In this document: piece by piece, positions 47,071 to 63,200 of the stretch | Layout: every line of letters starts with the position of its first letter | How positions within the stretch are numbered: the stretch's first letter is position 1 | Source of the DNA: Solicoccozyma terricola | Taxonomy: Eukaryota; Basidiomycota; Tremellomycetes; Filobasidiales; Piskurozymaceae | Length of the DNA stretch: 64,000 nucleotides | NCBI GenBank assembly: GCA_001600875.1 | Contig: BCLD01000003.1 | Location: forward strand, 960,408 to 1,024,407 | Direction: 5' to 3' | The notes under the pieces: generated by a model | Seen by the model: only the letters and a program-made list of their open reading frames with translations | The model's database searches: none | Told to the model about the DNA's origin: nothing | Made by a program: the position numbers and the translations under genes

Positions 47071-49396
47071 ATGCCAGTATCCTTCCCGCTGTTGGAGCGC
47101 ATTGCGCATCGAGCTGCTACATCACCTGATAGTATCGCCATCATCGACACGTCGACCGGTATCGAACATTCATATGCCAAGTTATTCGCCGACGTGTGCG
47201 CGTATGCTGTCAAGCTGGAGAAGCTCAACGATGGAGAAGAGCTGAAAGAGAGGAGGGTGGGAGTGGTAGCTGAGAAGGGGTATAGTGCCGTCGTGGCGCT
47301 GTTGGCTGTCTGGGTGAGTTCATATCTTCTCTGGAAATGAGCATCAAGAAAGCTAACAAGCAAACTACCTCCATAAAACAAGGCTGCTGGTGGACTTTGC
47401 TTGCCCATTCTTCCTTCGCTTCCCATCCCAGAGCAACTTTATATGCTATCAAATGCTGGGGCATCGATACTCCTACATGACATCAAAAATGAACCCAGAG
47501 CCAAAGAATTGCAGAATGAGCTGCCGCTGGAGCTAAAGCTGCTACCAGATCCCTCCGACCGCACGATGAATTCGTCGCCGGCTATCGAGTCCTTCAAATC
47601 ATTGGATGGGAATAGGAGAGCGATGATGCTGTATACGAGTGGGACGGTGAGATTCCTCCTGTCTGGCGATGTACGGCGTCTTTTTTTTTTTATTGAATCA
47701 TGGGAGTCGCTGCACAGACTGGTCGTCCGAAAGGAGTTGTCACCAGGCATTCCGCATTAACTAGCCAGGTCTCGAGCATTGTCGAGTATTGGAAATGGGA
47801 ACCGTCAGTGAGTTGGGAATCCGTCGTCAGTTGATAAGCTTCCTCCTGCTGACAGCAAAGTACCTGCAGGATCTTCTCCTCCATGTTCTCCCGCTGAATC
47901 ATCTCCATGGCATCGTTGTCGCGTTGTTGACCAGCCTGTGGGCTGGTGCCGGTGTAGAATTATGGTCAAAACTAGATGGAGAGAAGGTGAGAGCGCAATC
48001 CCCTTAGATGTGCTGTGGCCACTGACGTTCAAGCGTATGATCAGGTCTGGCGAAGGTGGATCAACGATGACGGCAAGCCACAGATCACATTGATGTTTGG
48101 CGTACCCACAGTCTACTGTGAGTATTCAACGTCTCTCTCAGTTGAAATTTACCAGAATCGTTCATGCGGAACTCCACGCAGCCCGATTACTATCAGCTCA
48201 TGCTGCCATGTCACCTGAAGATCAAAAACGAGCTTCCGCAGCGTCTGCAAAGCTTCGCTTGCAAGTTTCTGGTTCAGCACCATTGCCTGAGAGCCTAAAG
48301 CAAAAATGGGAAGGGGGAGTTGGTGGTGGGCAGGTCTTGATCGAACGATATGGGATGACTGAGATTGGCGTCGCTTTGAGTACTGGGTTTGAGATAGAAA
48401 AAAGGATAGCCGTGAGTTGTTTTCACGACAGCCGTTTTTTGAGGGGGGGGGATCCTGATCAAGGGGACAAAACTGTTGATTTGGGGGGGATGGTCGAGCA
48501 GGGTCATGTGGGATTCCCGCTATCGAATACCGAGGTTCGATTATGGGACAGTGATTCCAATCAAGTCATCACAGACCTTGAACAGCCTGGTGAGATTCAA
48601 GTCCGCGGACCTGGTATCTTCAACGAGTACTGGGGAATGCCAGAAGTAACTGCAAAGGAATTCGATGGAGAGTGGTTCAAGACGGGAGATATTGGAGCTA
48701 GGTCGGCTGAATATCAAGGGATGTACAAGATCTTGGGAAGGAATAGTGTGGATATAATCAAGGTGAGAAGTTTTGTGTCAGGTTGGCGTGCGAAAGTCTA
48801 CGATTTGAGTTTAAACTGATGGGCATTTGTTTTGTGTGTGTGTGTGTGTGAAACCAGTCTGGCGGCGAGAAATTATCCGCTTTGGATATAGAGAGATCGT
48901 TGTTGGAGTTGGAATATATAACTGATGCTGCAGTAGTTGGTGTCCCGAACGAGGACTGGGGACAGATCGTGAGTTCGATTTCGAAGCGCCTTCTTCCCCC
49001 CTTCCCTCCCGGGGCCTAATCCCTCCTCCCCCGGCCTTTCCGCTGACTTTGATCTGTGTCCCCTCTAGGTGGGCGCAATCGTCGTTACATCGCGGAAAGA
49101 CCTAACGCTCGAAGATGTACGAAAAGACCTCCGGAACAAAATCGCATCATACAAGCTCCCGCGAGTTTTAAAAGTTTATGCAGAAATACCCAGGAATGTG
49201 AGTGTTTTTACTTCCCCGGAGGCCCGGAGAGAGGGGGGGGGGGGGTTTCTCTGTTCGGTATTTGTGTCATTCGGATCTGTGGTTAACTGTTCGCTTTGAT
49301 TTTTTGATTTTTGTTTTTTGGTTATACTAGGGTATGGGGAAGATTAACAAGAAGACGTTGACGAAAGAGGCGTTTTGCATAACGGCGATGAAATGA
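47071..49396 (+). CDS. Acyl-CoA synthetase, ACSF3/malonyl-CoA ligase-like; one exon junction unresolved
   Basis: Exons 47071..47313, 47383..47646, 47718..47807, 47870..47986, 48045..about 48117, about 48142..48411, 48502..48762, 48858..48968, 49069..49197, 49331..49396. Adenylate-forming motifs: MLYTSGTTGRPKGVV (P-loop), LPLNHLHGIVVALLT, LMFGVPTVY, QVSGSAPLPESL, ERYGMTE, EWFKTGDIG, YKILGRNSVDIIKSGGEKL and the C-terminal Lys in MGKINKK. No mitochondrial leader is obvious. Between PTVY (48116) and FTRIVHAEL (from 48148) the frame shifts by one, and the only splice pairs that restore it give a 31-nt intron (48111-48141), shorter than any other here. Either a one-base sequence error, a frameshift mutation or an unusual intron is present. 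Two introns contain G runs. Confidence 0.85.
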
Positions 49397-50994
49397 AAAT
49401 ATCCGGTAGCAGTGTGGAGCTATAGATCAGTGGGGGGGTTTCTTGTTATTATAACGCTTGGTTACATGTTAGAAAGCGGGGGTAAGAGATATACTATCGA
49501 TGTTTGGAAACATGGTGGTATTATCCGAGACAACAAGTGGAGAGGGTTGTTGAGCAAAGGGTTGAGGACCCCCGGATCGAAAAACGTCGATAGGAAAAAT
49601 TTCGCCGTGAAAAAGACCTGATCCGAGTTCGTACGGTCGGTCGGTCGGATTTTTCATTGTTTTCTTTTTTTTCATTCATTTTTCATGAATTCATTTTCGT
49701 TCCTTTATTATAGCCTTTCTAATCAGATTTGCCCTAGTTCTCGGTTTGATTGCAGCTATACGGAGGAGCTGTTGTTTACGGATCGGAGTTTTTTGGGTGC
49801 GAGTACAGAGTATATACATACCTTTGCCGTGTACAGTTTTGATTCAAAAAGAAAAAAAACAGAAAATAGCTATGACGACCCGGGAGAATTTTGCGTCTCA
49901 CGCGTCTGCGTCGAGAAAAAAAAAAAAAGAGGAAAACGAGGGGGGGGGGNGGGCCAAGCAGCGGTGTTTCTGATGGACTGGCAGGATCGATCGGTCTGAT
50001 GAACAGGGAGGATCGGTCTGATAAACTAGGCACATGAGACGGGTCCTGCATGCAGATCTGATGAGACCGGGACAATGGATGCGACTTTTCTAATCGCGCG
50101 TCAGTTGATCGACGGGAAGAGAATAAACTTTTTCACCAGGACGCGAGGGGAGGGGGGTTGGGGCCCGAGGCAGTAATCACACCTTTGTTGTGTCTCGCGA
50201 GAGCAGTGCGGTGGTAAGGAGGGGTGAGTGTGCTGGGGTGCGGCTGGTGGGCCGACAGATCACATCCCTGGAGACGGGATGCTGTGAGCTGTGCATCCCC
50301 TCCCATCGGGCGTTTGAGGGGAGTTGGGAGTGCGTCGCGTCGGGCTTTTGTTGTTCATTCAACAGTTTCAGGGTGCTGGCCAGTCCCATGTCCCCATCCC
50401 CATCCCCTCATCCCCTCATCCCCCTCAACCCCTTATAACAGCTAGCCCGTCAACCACCCTCGAATATCCTACCCTCTCTTTTCTCCATCAACACCAGCCA
50501 AGCCGACACTCCCCCACGACACACCTCGTGAGTCCACACCTCTCTCTATTCATTCCCCTCCTCCTCCCCCTCTCTGCCTCTCTTCGCGCTACATTCCGCG
50601 TGTCTCTACACTGTAACAACCCTCTATCCACACCATCTCGGCAGATAAAGAATCAGGTCCCTAAACCCTCATTTCCTCCCCTCCCCCCCCTCCCCTTCCC
50701 CCCTCTTTCTTCCTCTCTAACAGACTGCGACCGTGAAAAAAAAAAATCCCCCTTTTCCACGCCCAAACACTCAAGAACATAAATACCGCGACTCTGCCAG
50801 CTGGTCTTGCAATTCGCCCTTTTCTTCACAGTTCTCAACCATCAACCGCTCGCTATCAAGACTCTTTCCAACTCGGATTCACAGCCACTACTGACTAAAC
50901 GAAGTCATCACCTGTCACTACCAACACTCAGTCAACCACCAACCAACCCACCAACCACCAACCACCAACTCCCCCCAAAAACAACACCACAAAT
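49397..50994. other. 1.6-kb intergenic region, promoter of the expansin-like gene, possible 5' UTR intron
   Basis: No gene is supported. It contains poly-A and poly-G runs with one N (49910-49950), a CCCCATC/CCTCATC repeat (50390-50430), pyrimidine-rich stretches and a CAACCACCAACC-type leader just before the start. CTC|GTGAGT at 50528 and GGCAG at 50644 could form a 117-nt intron in the 5' UTR. TATAAATA-like AACATAAATACC at 50778 lies about 220 bp before the ATG. A long promoter and leader suit a strongly expressed secreted protein. Confidence 0.45.
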
Positions 50995-51968
50995 ATGCCT
51001 TCTTTCGCTACCTTGATCACCGTGGCCTCTGTTGCCCTCTCGGTCTCTGCCGCCCCTGCCGCCGTCAAGAGGGATGCCCCAGCCACCTGGGCCACTGGCT
51101 ACCTCGAGAACTACGATGTCTGTGAGTACAATTGATTAGTCTCCCCCCGGTCCTTCCCCCCGCTTATACCTTGCCCCGAATTTTCCTCTTTCTCTTATCA
51201 GACCACACCCGTTACATCGCCTTGAACTGCCAAACCCAGCACAACACCACCTTCTTCGACTCGTGCTGTCACCCACTCTTGGCCACCGAGTCTCTCTCTA
51301 GCCGACCGGCCGACTGCACTCCGGACGCCACAGCCATCTCCTCCGCATCTGCCGTAGCAACCGCATCTGCTACCTCCTCCGCCTCAACCGACGCCGCGGA
51401 CGAGTACTGCTCCGACTCTGCCGACATCGCACAGTACGTTTCATCTGCCGCAGCTGTCGCTACCAGCGCTTCCGAGGTCGTCTACACCTCTGGTACCGCC
51501 ACCGCTACCCTCGCTGTCGAGAACAAGATCGCTGCTACCTCTACCGCCGCCGCCGCCGCTGCTACCTCCGAGGCTGCTGACCCAACCACCTCATCGACCA
51601 GCGAAGCTGCCGCCGCTACATCGACCTCTTCTTCGTCATCGTCTGGTTCATACTCTGGTTTCGCCACCTACTTCTTGCAAGGTGGTAACGCCGGTGCATG
51701 TGGTACCGTTCACTCCGACTCTGACAACGTTATCGCCATCAACTCCAACGGTTTCTGGCAAGATTACGCTTCCAACAACAACTCACCATACTGTGGCAAG
51801 TCGGTCACCATCACCAACACCAACAACGGAAAGACCACAACCGCAACCGTCGCCGATGTTTGCCCAACTTGTGAAGGTAGCTACTCTATCGATCTCTCCG
51901 TCGGTGCTTTCACCGCAATCGCCACCGAATCCGAGGGTATGGTCCCAATCACCTGGAGCTTCAACTAG
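50995..51968 (+). CDS. Secreted expansin-like (double-psi beta-barrel) protein
   Basis: join(50995..51121,51202..51968), 297 residues. A signal peptide (ATLITVASVALSVSAAP) is followed by a KR site at residues 25-26, fitting Kex2 processing. A Cys-rich segment of about 80 residues (HTRYIALNCQ; FFDSCCHPLLA; DEYCSDSADIAQY) precedes a long Ala/Ser/Thr linker. The C-terminal 100 residues form the RlpA/barwin-like domain: GFATYFLQGGNAGACGTVHS, PYCGKSVTITNTNNGKTTTA and VADVCPTCEGSYSIDLSVGA. The DxCPxC and SIDLS elements are those of fungal expansin-like proteins, which loosen or remodel polysaccharide without clear hydrolysis. It is secreted or wall-bound. Codon use is strongly C-ending (many GCC, ACC, TCC), suggesting high expression. 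Confidence 0.9.
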
Positions 51969-53081
51969 AGCGGTTAGACGTCGTAATCTTGCGATTCTCC
52001 CGTTCTTCGTCTGCACCAAGTCTCCCCGTTACTCTTTTTTCTCCCGTCCTTTTTTTTCTTCTTCTCGCGCGCGCAAAAGTCTTTCGCTTTTGGGATTTCG
52101 ATCTGGTATCGGTCCTTTGGTGGATGATCTCGCAATCTCGGTTTATCTTTTTTTCGTTGTTACCCACCACCACCTAAAACGTGGTTGACGACAAATTCAC
52201 GCCATCGAGGTTGAGAGAATTCGATAGGAATCGGGAGGGTGGTGGTGGTGGCGATGAAGACACTGGCTGTTTTTGTTCTCTGCTCCATCGTTCCCTGCTC
52301 TTATCGATCTCACTCGCCAATCCTCCCTCGACAACCCTCTTGTATCCTCAACATCAATCTCCTCGGAAGTTGTTCGTCTTGATGACGGATACTTCGTTAG
52401 CCATAACCAGTGCGGAACCGGCTTCCTACCTATCATCAAACTCCTATAAAAAAAAAAAACCGACAAAAACAACATATCTCCCTCTCAATACACACCTCGA
52501 CTCGTCTCTTCCGTCGATACAGGATTAGACAGGCAGGGTTTACTATCGATGGCGAATAGGTACATCGAAAGGTAGACACTTTTGTAGCTTAGGAGGAATT
52601 GGCGCTGGTCTAGATGACCAGCTCATACTTGTTACTTCACAAAGTAGATAACTTTCGTAGCTTCTATCAACATTGACCGTTACCTTGGTGACCATCTCTA
52701 TCTGCCCGAGCCGAGTTGCCTGCTCCGATACGCCTTGTCTCTTTGCCATGACCAGTCTCACAGTCTCGCTTCACCTTTTGCCCGCAGCCAACAAATCCTT
52801 GTCACACACGTGACTGGTGGTTGCGAAGCTTACACACCGTCACTGCTTTGCTGGCACCCTAACTCGATGGCACTCTCTCTCTCTGAAAATTCCATCCCAA
52901 CAACAGGAACCTTTCGTCGCTGGCATCTTATATCTCTCTTGCGCGGTCGGTCTTCGTCCCAGATTGCACGTCGGATAGATCGTGTTCCACCAGCGCATGC
53001 TCTTCGGCCTCTCATCCCTTTCTTGAACGGTTTTAACAAAAAAGTTTGCCAAGCAGACAGCAGCTAGGAGCTCGCCAGACG
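51969..53081. other. Intergenic between the expansin-like gene and SERCA
   Basis: 1.1 kb. Pyrimidine-rich 3' flank (52000-52170), then mixed sequence with poly-A (52447-52459) and ATCTCACTCG-like stretches. Several short frames exist but none has domain-like content or splice sites that join them. The SERCA promoter should lie in the last 400 bp. Confidence 0.4.
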
Positions 53082-57256
<4,175 letters not shown>

Positions 57257-57852
57257 ATAGTATATGGTTCTGGATAAAAGGCCGGATATGGAGACGGACG
57301 AAAATAGATAGATGTGTAGTATGACCCCATTCTCAGCGTTTCCCAGCATGCATGCATTCCATCAGGACCACTGCAGGGGGATGTACAGCCATCACCACCA
57401 CAGACAGGGACCCGAACGTCTCTGATTCCAAGCACCCCAGACTTGTATTTCAACCGCGTCCTGGTTTGAATTTGGCCAGTCGCGGGGAACAATTGTCCCA
57501 CGTCAGTCCTGACCACCCCACCAGCATTTACTACGCAGCGACGCATAATATACTACCACCCAGTCGTCAGGTATCATCAACGAACCCCCGTCCTACCACA
57601 CTCCTTTTCGCATACACCCATCTGCAAGCGCCGGCTCGTCCTGGGCTTCGATACATACGCATACTCAACAAACCGACGACCTCCTCTAGAATCGCTCTAG
57701 AATCGCTCGCCGCACCAGTAATCGTACTCTCAGCCCTCGCTGCTTCACTACAGGAGTATCAATACCGTAATATTGTATTAAGCGGAACGTCGTCGCTACG
57801 ATAGTCACACCGGTTGTATAGCCAGAAGAGAGTATTTTCCGTTAAGAGTACG
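57257..57852. other. Intergenic between SERCA and the 57853 gene
   Basis: 596 bp with no supported gene. A tandem CTAGAATCG duplication is at 57686-57706. Frames here are short and lack domain content. Confidence 0.4.
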
Positions 57853-59666
57853 ATGGCTGGTAAGCTCCCTTTAGGACACTCATCTCCAAACCGGAACAGA
57901 TGGTCTGACGACCTCCTTCTTATACCCGCCAGCCATCTACTCTGTGTGAGTTCTCATATCATCAGTCCAATCAGAAGATTTGAGCTATACTGAACCACCG
58001 CCATCACCAATAACAGCTTTACCTCTCCACACCACACTCCTTTGCCTAATCATCTTCCAACGCTCATCATTACTCCGCATGGTGAGTCTACATGCACCGC
58101 TACAATGAGACCCTACACAATTGATGCCAGAACGTGCTACCCTGATTTCAGGTCAACCCCAGCAAATATTGTACTCCTATCTGTGAGTGAAATCGAAGGG
58201 TGGTTTCCACGAGCGGTGAGCTGATTTATACAATGCCTTGGCCGTTTGCAGACACACCGACTATGTGAGTTTGCCGACTCCTCTTCAACAATCGGACTCT
58301 GGTTGACTGATTTTCCTTGACGATTTAGAATACCGTCAACTACCTCCTTACGCCTTCTCCTCAAGGTGATCTCTGTGTAGCCAAGCTCTTCCCACCGCCT
58401 CGACCATCCACCGCTTCCGATCCAGGCCACTCCTCCATCCGACCCAACAATACGGTCCGATGTGAAGCATCTCGCGAGCTCAGATGGACAATCGAAAACA
58501 CTGGTGTTCGTAATCCGATCTACAAGATTGTAAACTCGGATGAAACGCCATTGTATCAAATCAGTAAACCGAATCCAAATGCGGACTTTTGGACGATGTT
58601 TTATTTCGCTTATGCGGGACATCAGATACCGCCTAGGAGGGTGGAGTTTGGAAAGGTTTCCAAGAATCCAGCAGAGAAGGGGGGTGGGACTCGGATCTCG
58701 ATTACTGGGAAAACTGAGGATGAGAAGAAAGTTTGGCAGACTTTGGGCGAGGGAAATGAGGATTGCGTGGAATGGGTGGTGGCTTGTGCGTGTTTGAATC
58801 TACTAGAGTGAGTCTGCAGTTTTTTTCTTTTTGTGTACAGTGAACGAAGAAGAAATGGAGGATGGACGTCTCTTATCATTTCCCTTTACAGCGACGAAAT
58901 CTTGAAGGCGGCTGAGCGTAAAGCGATGGGTGCCACAGGGTCATCTATCGGTCCTGCATCGACTGCCGTTGGACCAGCATCGTCGATCCCTTCGACTCGT
59001 CCTGGGCCGTCTATCGTACAACCCTCTCGCGGAGGTCCTGGAGTTGCCTCGTCCTCACTGCCCAACACTGCAGCGCGATCTCACTCTAACATGAGTGCGG
59101 GTGGTGGTGGTGGTGGTGGACCTGCCGCTGGTATTCGTCCAGGACAAGTACCGATGAGATCCACGAGTGCAGATCCTCGAGCTGCAGGAGGGGTTAGTAT
59201 CCCAATACGTCAGGGACAACCACGAGCTGCTCCGCCACCTCAGATGGTCGGCCAACCTCAACAACAACGTGGAGGACATCCGCAGCTGGCTCCACTGCAG
59301 ACTGGAGGACATCCATCAGCTCAGAATGGACCTCGATCGGCGGATCCGTATACTCGAGATCCCAGGTATCAGCAGCAGCAGCACCAACAGCAGCAGCATC
59401 AGCAGCATCAGCACCAGCAATCAACACCGTATTCAGCGGGGGGAATCCCTCCTGGCAGTCACCAGAATTACGGTCAGCCACAACGAGGTCCCCCTGGTCC
59501 GCAGTACGATGATCGAGGTGGGATGAGGTCGGCACAGACATATGCTGCCCAGCCGCAAGGAAGGCCAGGTGCTGGGCCACCTCCTGGAGGATATCCTGCT
59601 CAGCCGCAAGGGGGGAACCGGTTGCAACACCCTCCTCCTTCGTCTGCGAGTCGTGGTCGGTTCTGA
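57853..59666 (+). CDS. Unknown protein: compact N-terminal domain with Gln/Gly/Pro-rich tail
   Basis: join(57853..57859,57933..57945,58017..58081,58152..58182,58252..58264,58329..58807,58892..59666), 460 residues. The first five exons are tiny (7, 13, 65, 31, 13 nt) but each has GT-AG sites and the product reads smoothly: MAAIYSVFTSPHH, then LPTLIITPHGQPQQILYSYL. Residues about 45-205 look ordered (CEASRELRWTIENTGVRNPI; NADFWTMFYFAYAGHQIPPR; GEGNEDCVEWVVACACLNLL), possibly a small beta-rich domain. The last 250 residues are Gly/Gln/Pro-rich with a QQQQHQQQQH run, typical of nuclear or RNA-granule proteins. I do not recognise the family. The smooth reading across micro-exons argues strongly that the gene is real. 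Confidence 0.75.
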
Positions 59667-60272
59667 GGGTGGTGGTGGGGGTGGGGGGGATAGGGGGATA
59701 CTGTACTGGGGGAATAGGGGATATATGGCATATGCTGATTGATTGTATACAATATATGAATGGATATCCGGACCCGTACCATACCCTCCCTCGCTCGCCA
59801 CCCGGTGGCTGAACGCGGACATGCTTGCCCGCCCCCCTCCCTCGCCCATCACTCGTGAAAAATGAACAGGTTAGTCGTCGGCAGGTGGTGCAGCAGGGTA
59901 GCCATCGTCTTCATCGTCAGCGAGGTCAGCGTAGCCGGCACCAGCACACCGCAGCACAGGCGTTCGTCCCATTGCACACCGTCTGCATCGCCATCCACCC
60001 ACCCACCACCAGCCCTCGCTGCAGCCACCCCACCTTCCCGCAAACAACTCTCACACTACTTCCGGCGAATTGACAACATTGGCATATCGTCCCGTTTTCC
60101 CCCATCTCCGTCCACATCCACAGCGTCACCGCCCATAATCAATCTTCGAGGATAAAAGCGACCTGCAATCATGGCATCAAGACGTTAGATATCTCGTTCC
60201 TTTGTCCCCCGACAGGAAGCGTTGGAAGATTAAACAGCCAAATCCCAAGGGTTCTTCCCGGAAATAAGGATA
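59667..60272. other. Intergenic, 5' flank of the Fhl1-like gene
   Basis: 606 bp. A G-rich GGTGGTGGGGGTGGGGGGGAT stretch follows the stop of the preceding gene (59668-59695). 59930-60130 is C-rich with CCACCCACCC motifs. No coding frame is supported. Confidence 0.4.
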
Positions 60273-63200
60273 ATGATGTCGTCCATGGACCCTCCGTCAA
60301 AAAGGATGGAGGATGTGACGAAGGAGTCCGATATACAAAGGGTGCAGGAGGTGCAGGAAGATCGTCAAATTCCGTTAGGACACTCTGCAGAGGGGCTTGA
60401 CCATTCAGCGGACATTTCTGTCGATTTGACGGCAGTAGCGACAACAACAACAACAACAACAACAACAAATAATCCATCGAGAGGCGATCTAGGATCTCAG
60501 GTTGTCAGTGAACTCCAAGATGTTACAGGATCAACAAATCAAGTAGGACCTTTGGAAGTCTCCCAAGCTGGCGAAGAGCAAGTGGCAGCAAGTCATGTGG
60601 ATGATCTTGTTTCACAATCGGAGCAAGAGCCGTCATCGTCCGTACAGCCTCTACAAACTCAACCTATCTCAACGCCGCGACTGGACGTTCAACCCTCCAT
60701 GACCTCATCAGAGAGTGTGGACGTGATATCGGCCTCGGACTCTGCTGTCCCTTCGGAATTACCAGATGTTAACCACACTAAGAACATACAAGTCACTCCG
60801 GAGATGCAATCGATGTTCGCGTCTGTTTCTCTCTTGGACGCTAACGGAGAAGCTCCAGGAGTAACAGATATGGAAATGGAAGTTCTTCAAGCTTTGATCG
60901 CAGCAGGAACTGAAGTGGAGGAAGTTCAAGCGAAAGAAATGGAAGGAATGGAAGGAATAGAATCAACGGCTAACGTGGTCATAGAGGAGGGCGTAAGACC
61001 GGAAGACGTAAGACCGGACGACGTTCTCCCGGCGAGGCAGACCTCAATATCTGGCGACACTCCACTCCCTTCTCTTCCGCTAACCGCAACAGCTCTGGCT
61101 TCCGTTCCATCTGCGTCAATTCCCATTCCAACACCAGCTACTCCACGAGCATCCGATCCTCCGATCCCAATCGATCATGCACTCACCGAACCCATCGCGG
61201 CTTTTTACAAGTTGCAGTTTTACGCACCGAATGGAGAGAGCGACGAGGAAGAAGGGTTCGCTTATTATATGCAGACTTTGGATGTCATGATCGGCAGGAA
61301 GGTGGTGAGTTTTTTGTCCGCAGGGTGGCAGGGGCCGTCTCGCGCACTTTTTATTATTTCAGCCATACTAATTATCTTCCATCATCTTACAGATACTACA
61401 GCCATCTGCAACAACATCTAAATCTCCCATCGTCAAGTCTGAAGAACCTGTGACAACTTCCGCACACGCCGAGACATCTGCGGCTGGTGCATCTGTGCCG
61501 TTCGCTTCTGAAACTTCACTGCAGAAACCTCAGACCGGCGATGTGCAAGGGGCCAACAACGAGGAGAAGATCGCAGCACCCGCGCAGGAAAAGAAAAAGG
61601 AAGAGAGGCAGGTCGATGTGGATCTTGGAGCTTTGAAGAGTGTTTCTCGGTTTCACGCTAGAATAGGGTGAGCGTTGGGACATGGTTTCTCCTTTGCCTT
61701 GAGTGTCTTGAAACTCACAATTTTTTTTTTGGTTCCTATCACATAGATATTCATACACTCTGTCTCAATTCTACCTCGAAGTTTTAGGACGGAACGGTGC
61801 TTGGATTGACGATGTCTTTGCAGTCAAAGGCAGTAGAGTCGCATTGGGACCTCGGTTCGTGCACGAATTTAAACGCAGACCACCACGATGGAAAGCTAAC
61901 CCACGCGCTGTCTCCTTCCAGTACCAAGATTCAGATCTCTACCAGAACATTCTACTTTGTCCTTCCACCCGCATCCATCCCTTCGTACCCAATACCCTAC
62001 AGCTCTAATCAATCCACCTACAACATGTACACCAAGCCATCTCCGGCCCCATCCCCGCCGGACCAACAACAGCTCCTTCAGGCAAACCTTCTTCCTTTGG
62101 ACGGCCACCAGAAGCCAGCAGCATTCAACGCCTTCTCGAATAGGGAAGAATGGGAATATGAACGTATGAGTCTTTTCGGAATCGGCGCCGGTTTGGGCCC
62201 GGACGGAGCGTATGGCTACAAACGCAAACGAAGACGACGGCATCGTCATCGTAGAGGAGAAGATGACGAGAATGCGGCCATGTCCTCATCTGGTAGCAGC
62301 GGCTCTGGTCGAAATCATGATGCAGGTTCATCCGTTTGCTCTTCATGCGGCGGGAGCGAGTACTGGAGCTCGGCAAGTGCAAGCGATGCCGAGGAGAGTC
62401 AATCCCATTCAAGCAGTAGTCTCAGTGAAGAGGACGACGATACATCAAGCAGCAGTTTGACAAGTCAAGAGGACGATGACGACGAGGAAGATGAGGAGGA
62501 CGACATACAGGTCGACAGCGACGCTAGTGAGGAGGAAGATGATTACGATGAAGACCCTCTAGGTCGGACGATGCCAAGTGGCATGAAGAAGAACCATTCA
62601 CATAGTCCTCCTCCATCGGGCATCCTCAGTAGTGGCAAAGGGAAGGGCAAGGACGCTCAGCGCAAAGTCATCAAACTCAAGGTCAAGCTACCTTTCAGGA
62701 GAACCGACTCACAGGGAGAAGGTCAAAGTAGCCCCAAGGACGACGTGGACATGGATGGAAGCATCGAGTCAGGAAGTCCGGTTGCTCAGGTCGCAGGAAA
62801 ACGGCCTGGCGGTAAAGGAGTCAAGGCGGTCAAGAAGATTTTTGGCGAAGGCTACCGCGAGGGCAGCCAGATCAAGGAGGAACCAAACGACATTTCTCGA
62901 CCTTCTGGGTCTAGCGCAGCTGACAAGGCTGCTGCTGCAAAAACGGCGAAGGACGAAAAGTTGGCAGCCAAGAAGGCTATTGCTGAGCAGAAAAAGTTGG
63001 AGAAACAAGCAGCGCGTGAAGCGGCACGCATCGAAAAACAGCGTCTAAAGGACGAAGCACAGGCTGCTCGGATGGCAAAGAAAATCAAATTCGAGGCAGC
63101 AGCAGCAGCAGCAGCAGCAGCGGCGGCGGCGGCCGCAGCAGCGATACCCCCGCGCCCTCCGGCTGCGGTTCCTGCAAAGGTGCCACCCATCATGGCCAAG

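Noticed and set aside
20000..49000. A biosynthetic or functional gene cluster around the oxidoreductase, aldo-keto reductase and acyl-CoA synthetase
   Set aside because: These enzymes are separated by conserved housekeeping genes in mixed orientation, with no core synthase, transporter or regulator pattern of a fungal metabolite cluster.
49397..50994. A missed gene in the 1.6-kb spacer
   Set aside because: All frames are short, repeat-derived and lack joinable splice sites or motifs; it looks like long promoter and leader DNA.
63088..63142. Poly-Ala/GCA-GCG repeat as a possible mobile or CRISPR-like repeat
   Set aside because: It is a simple trinucleotide repeat coding for Ala within a continuous exon of the Fhl1-like gene.
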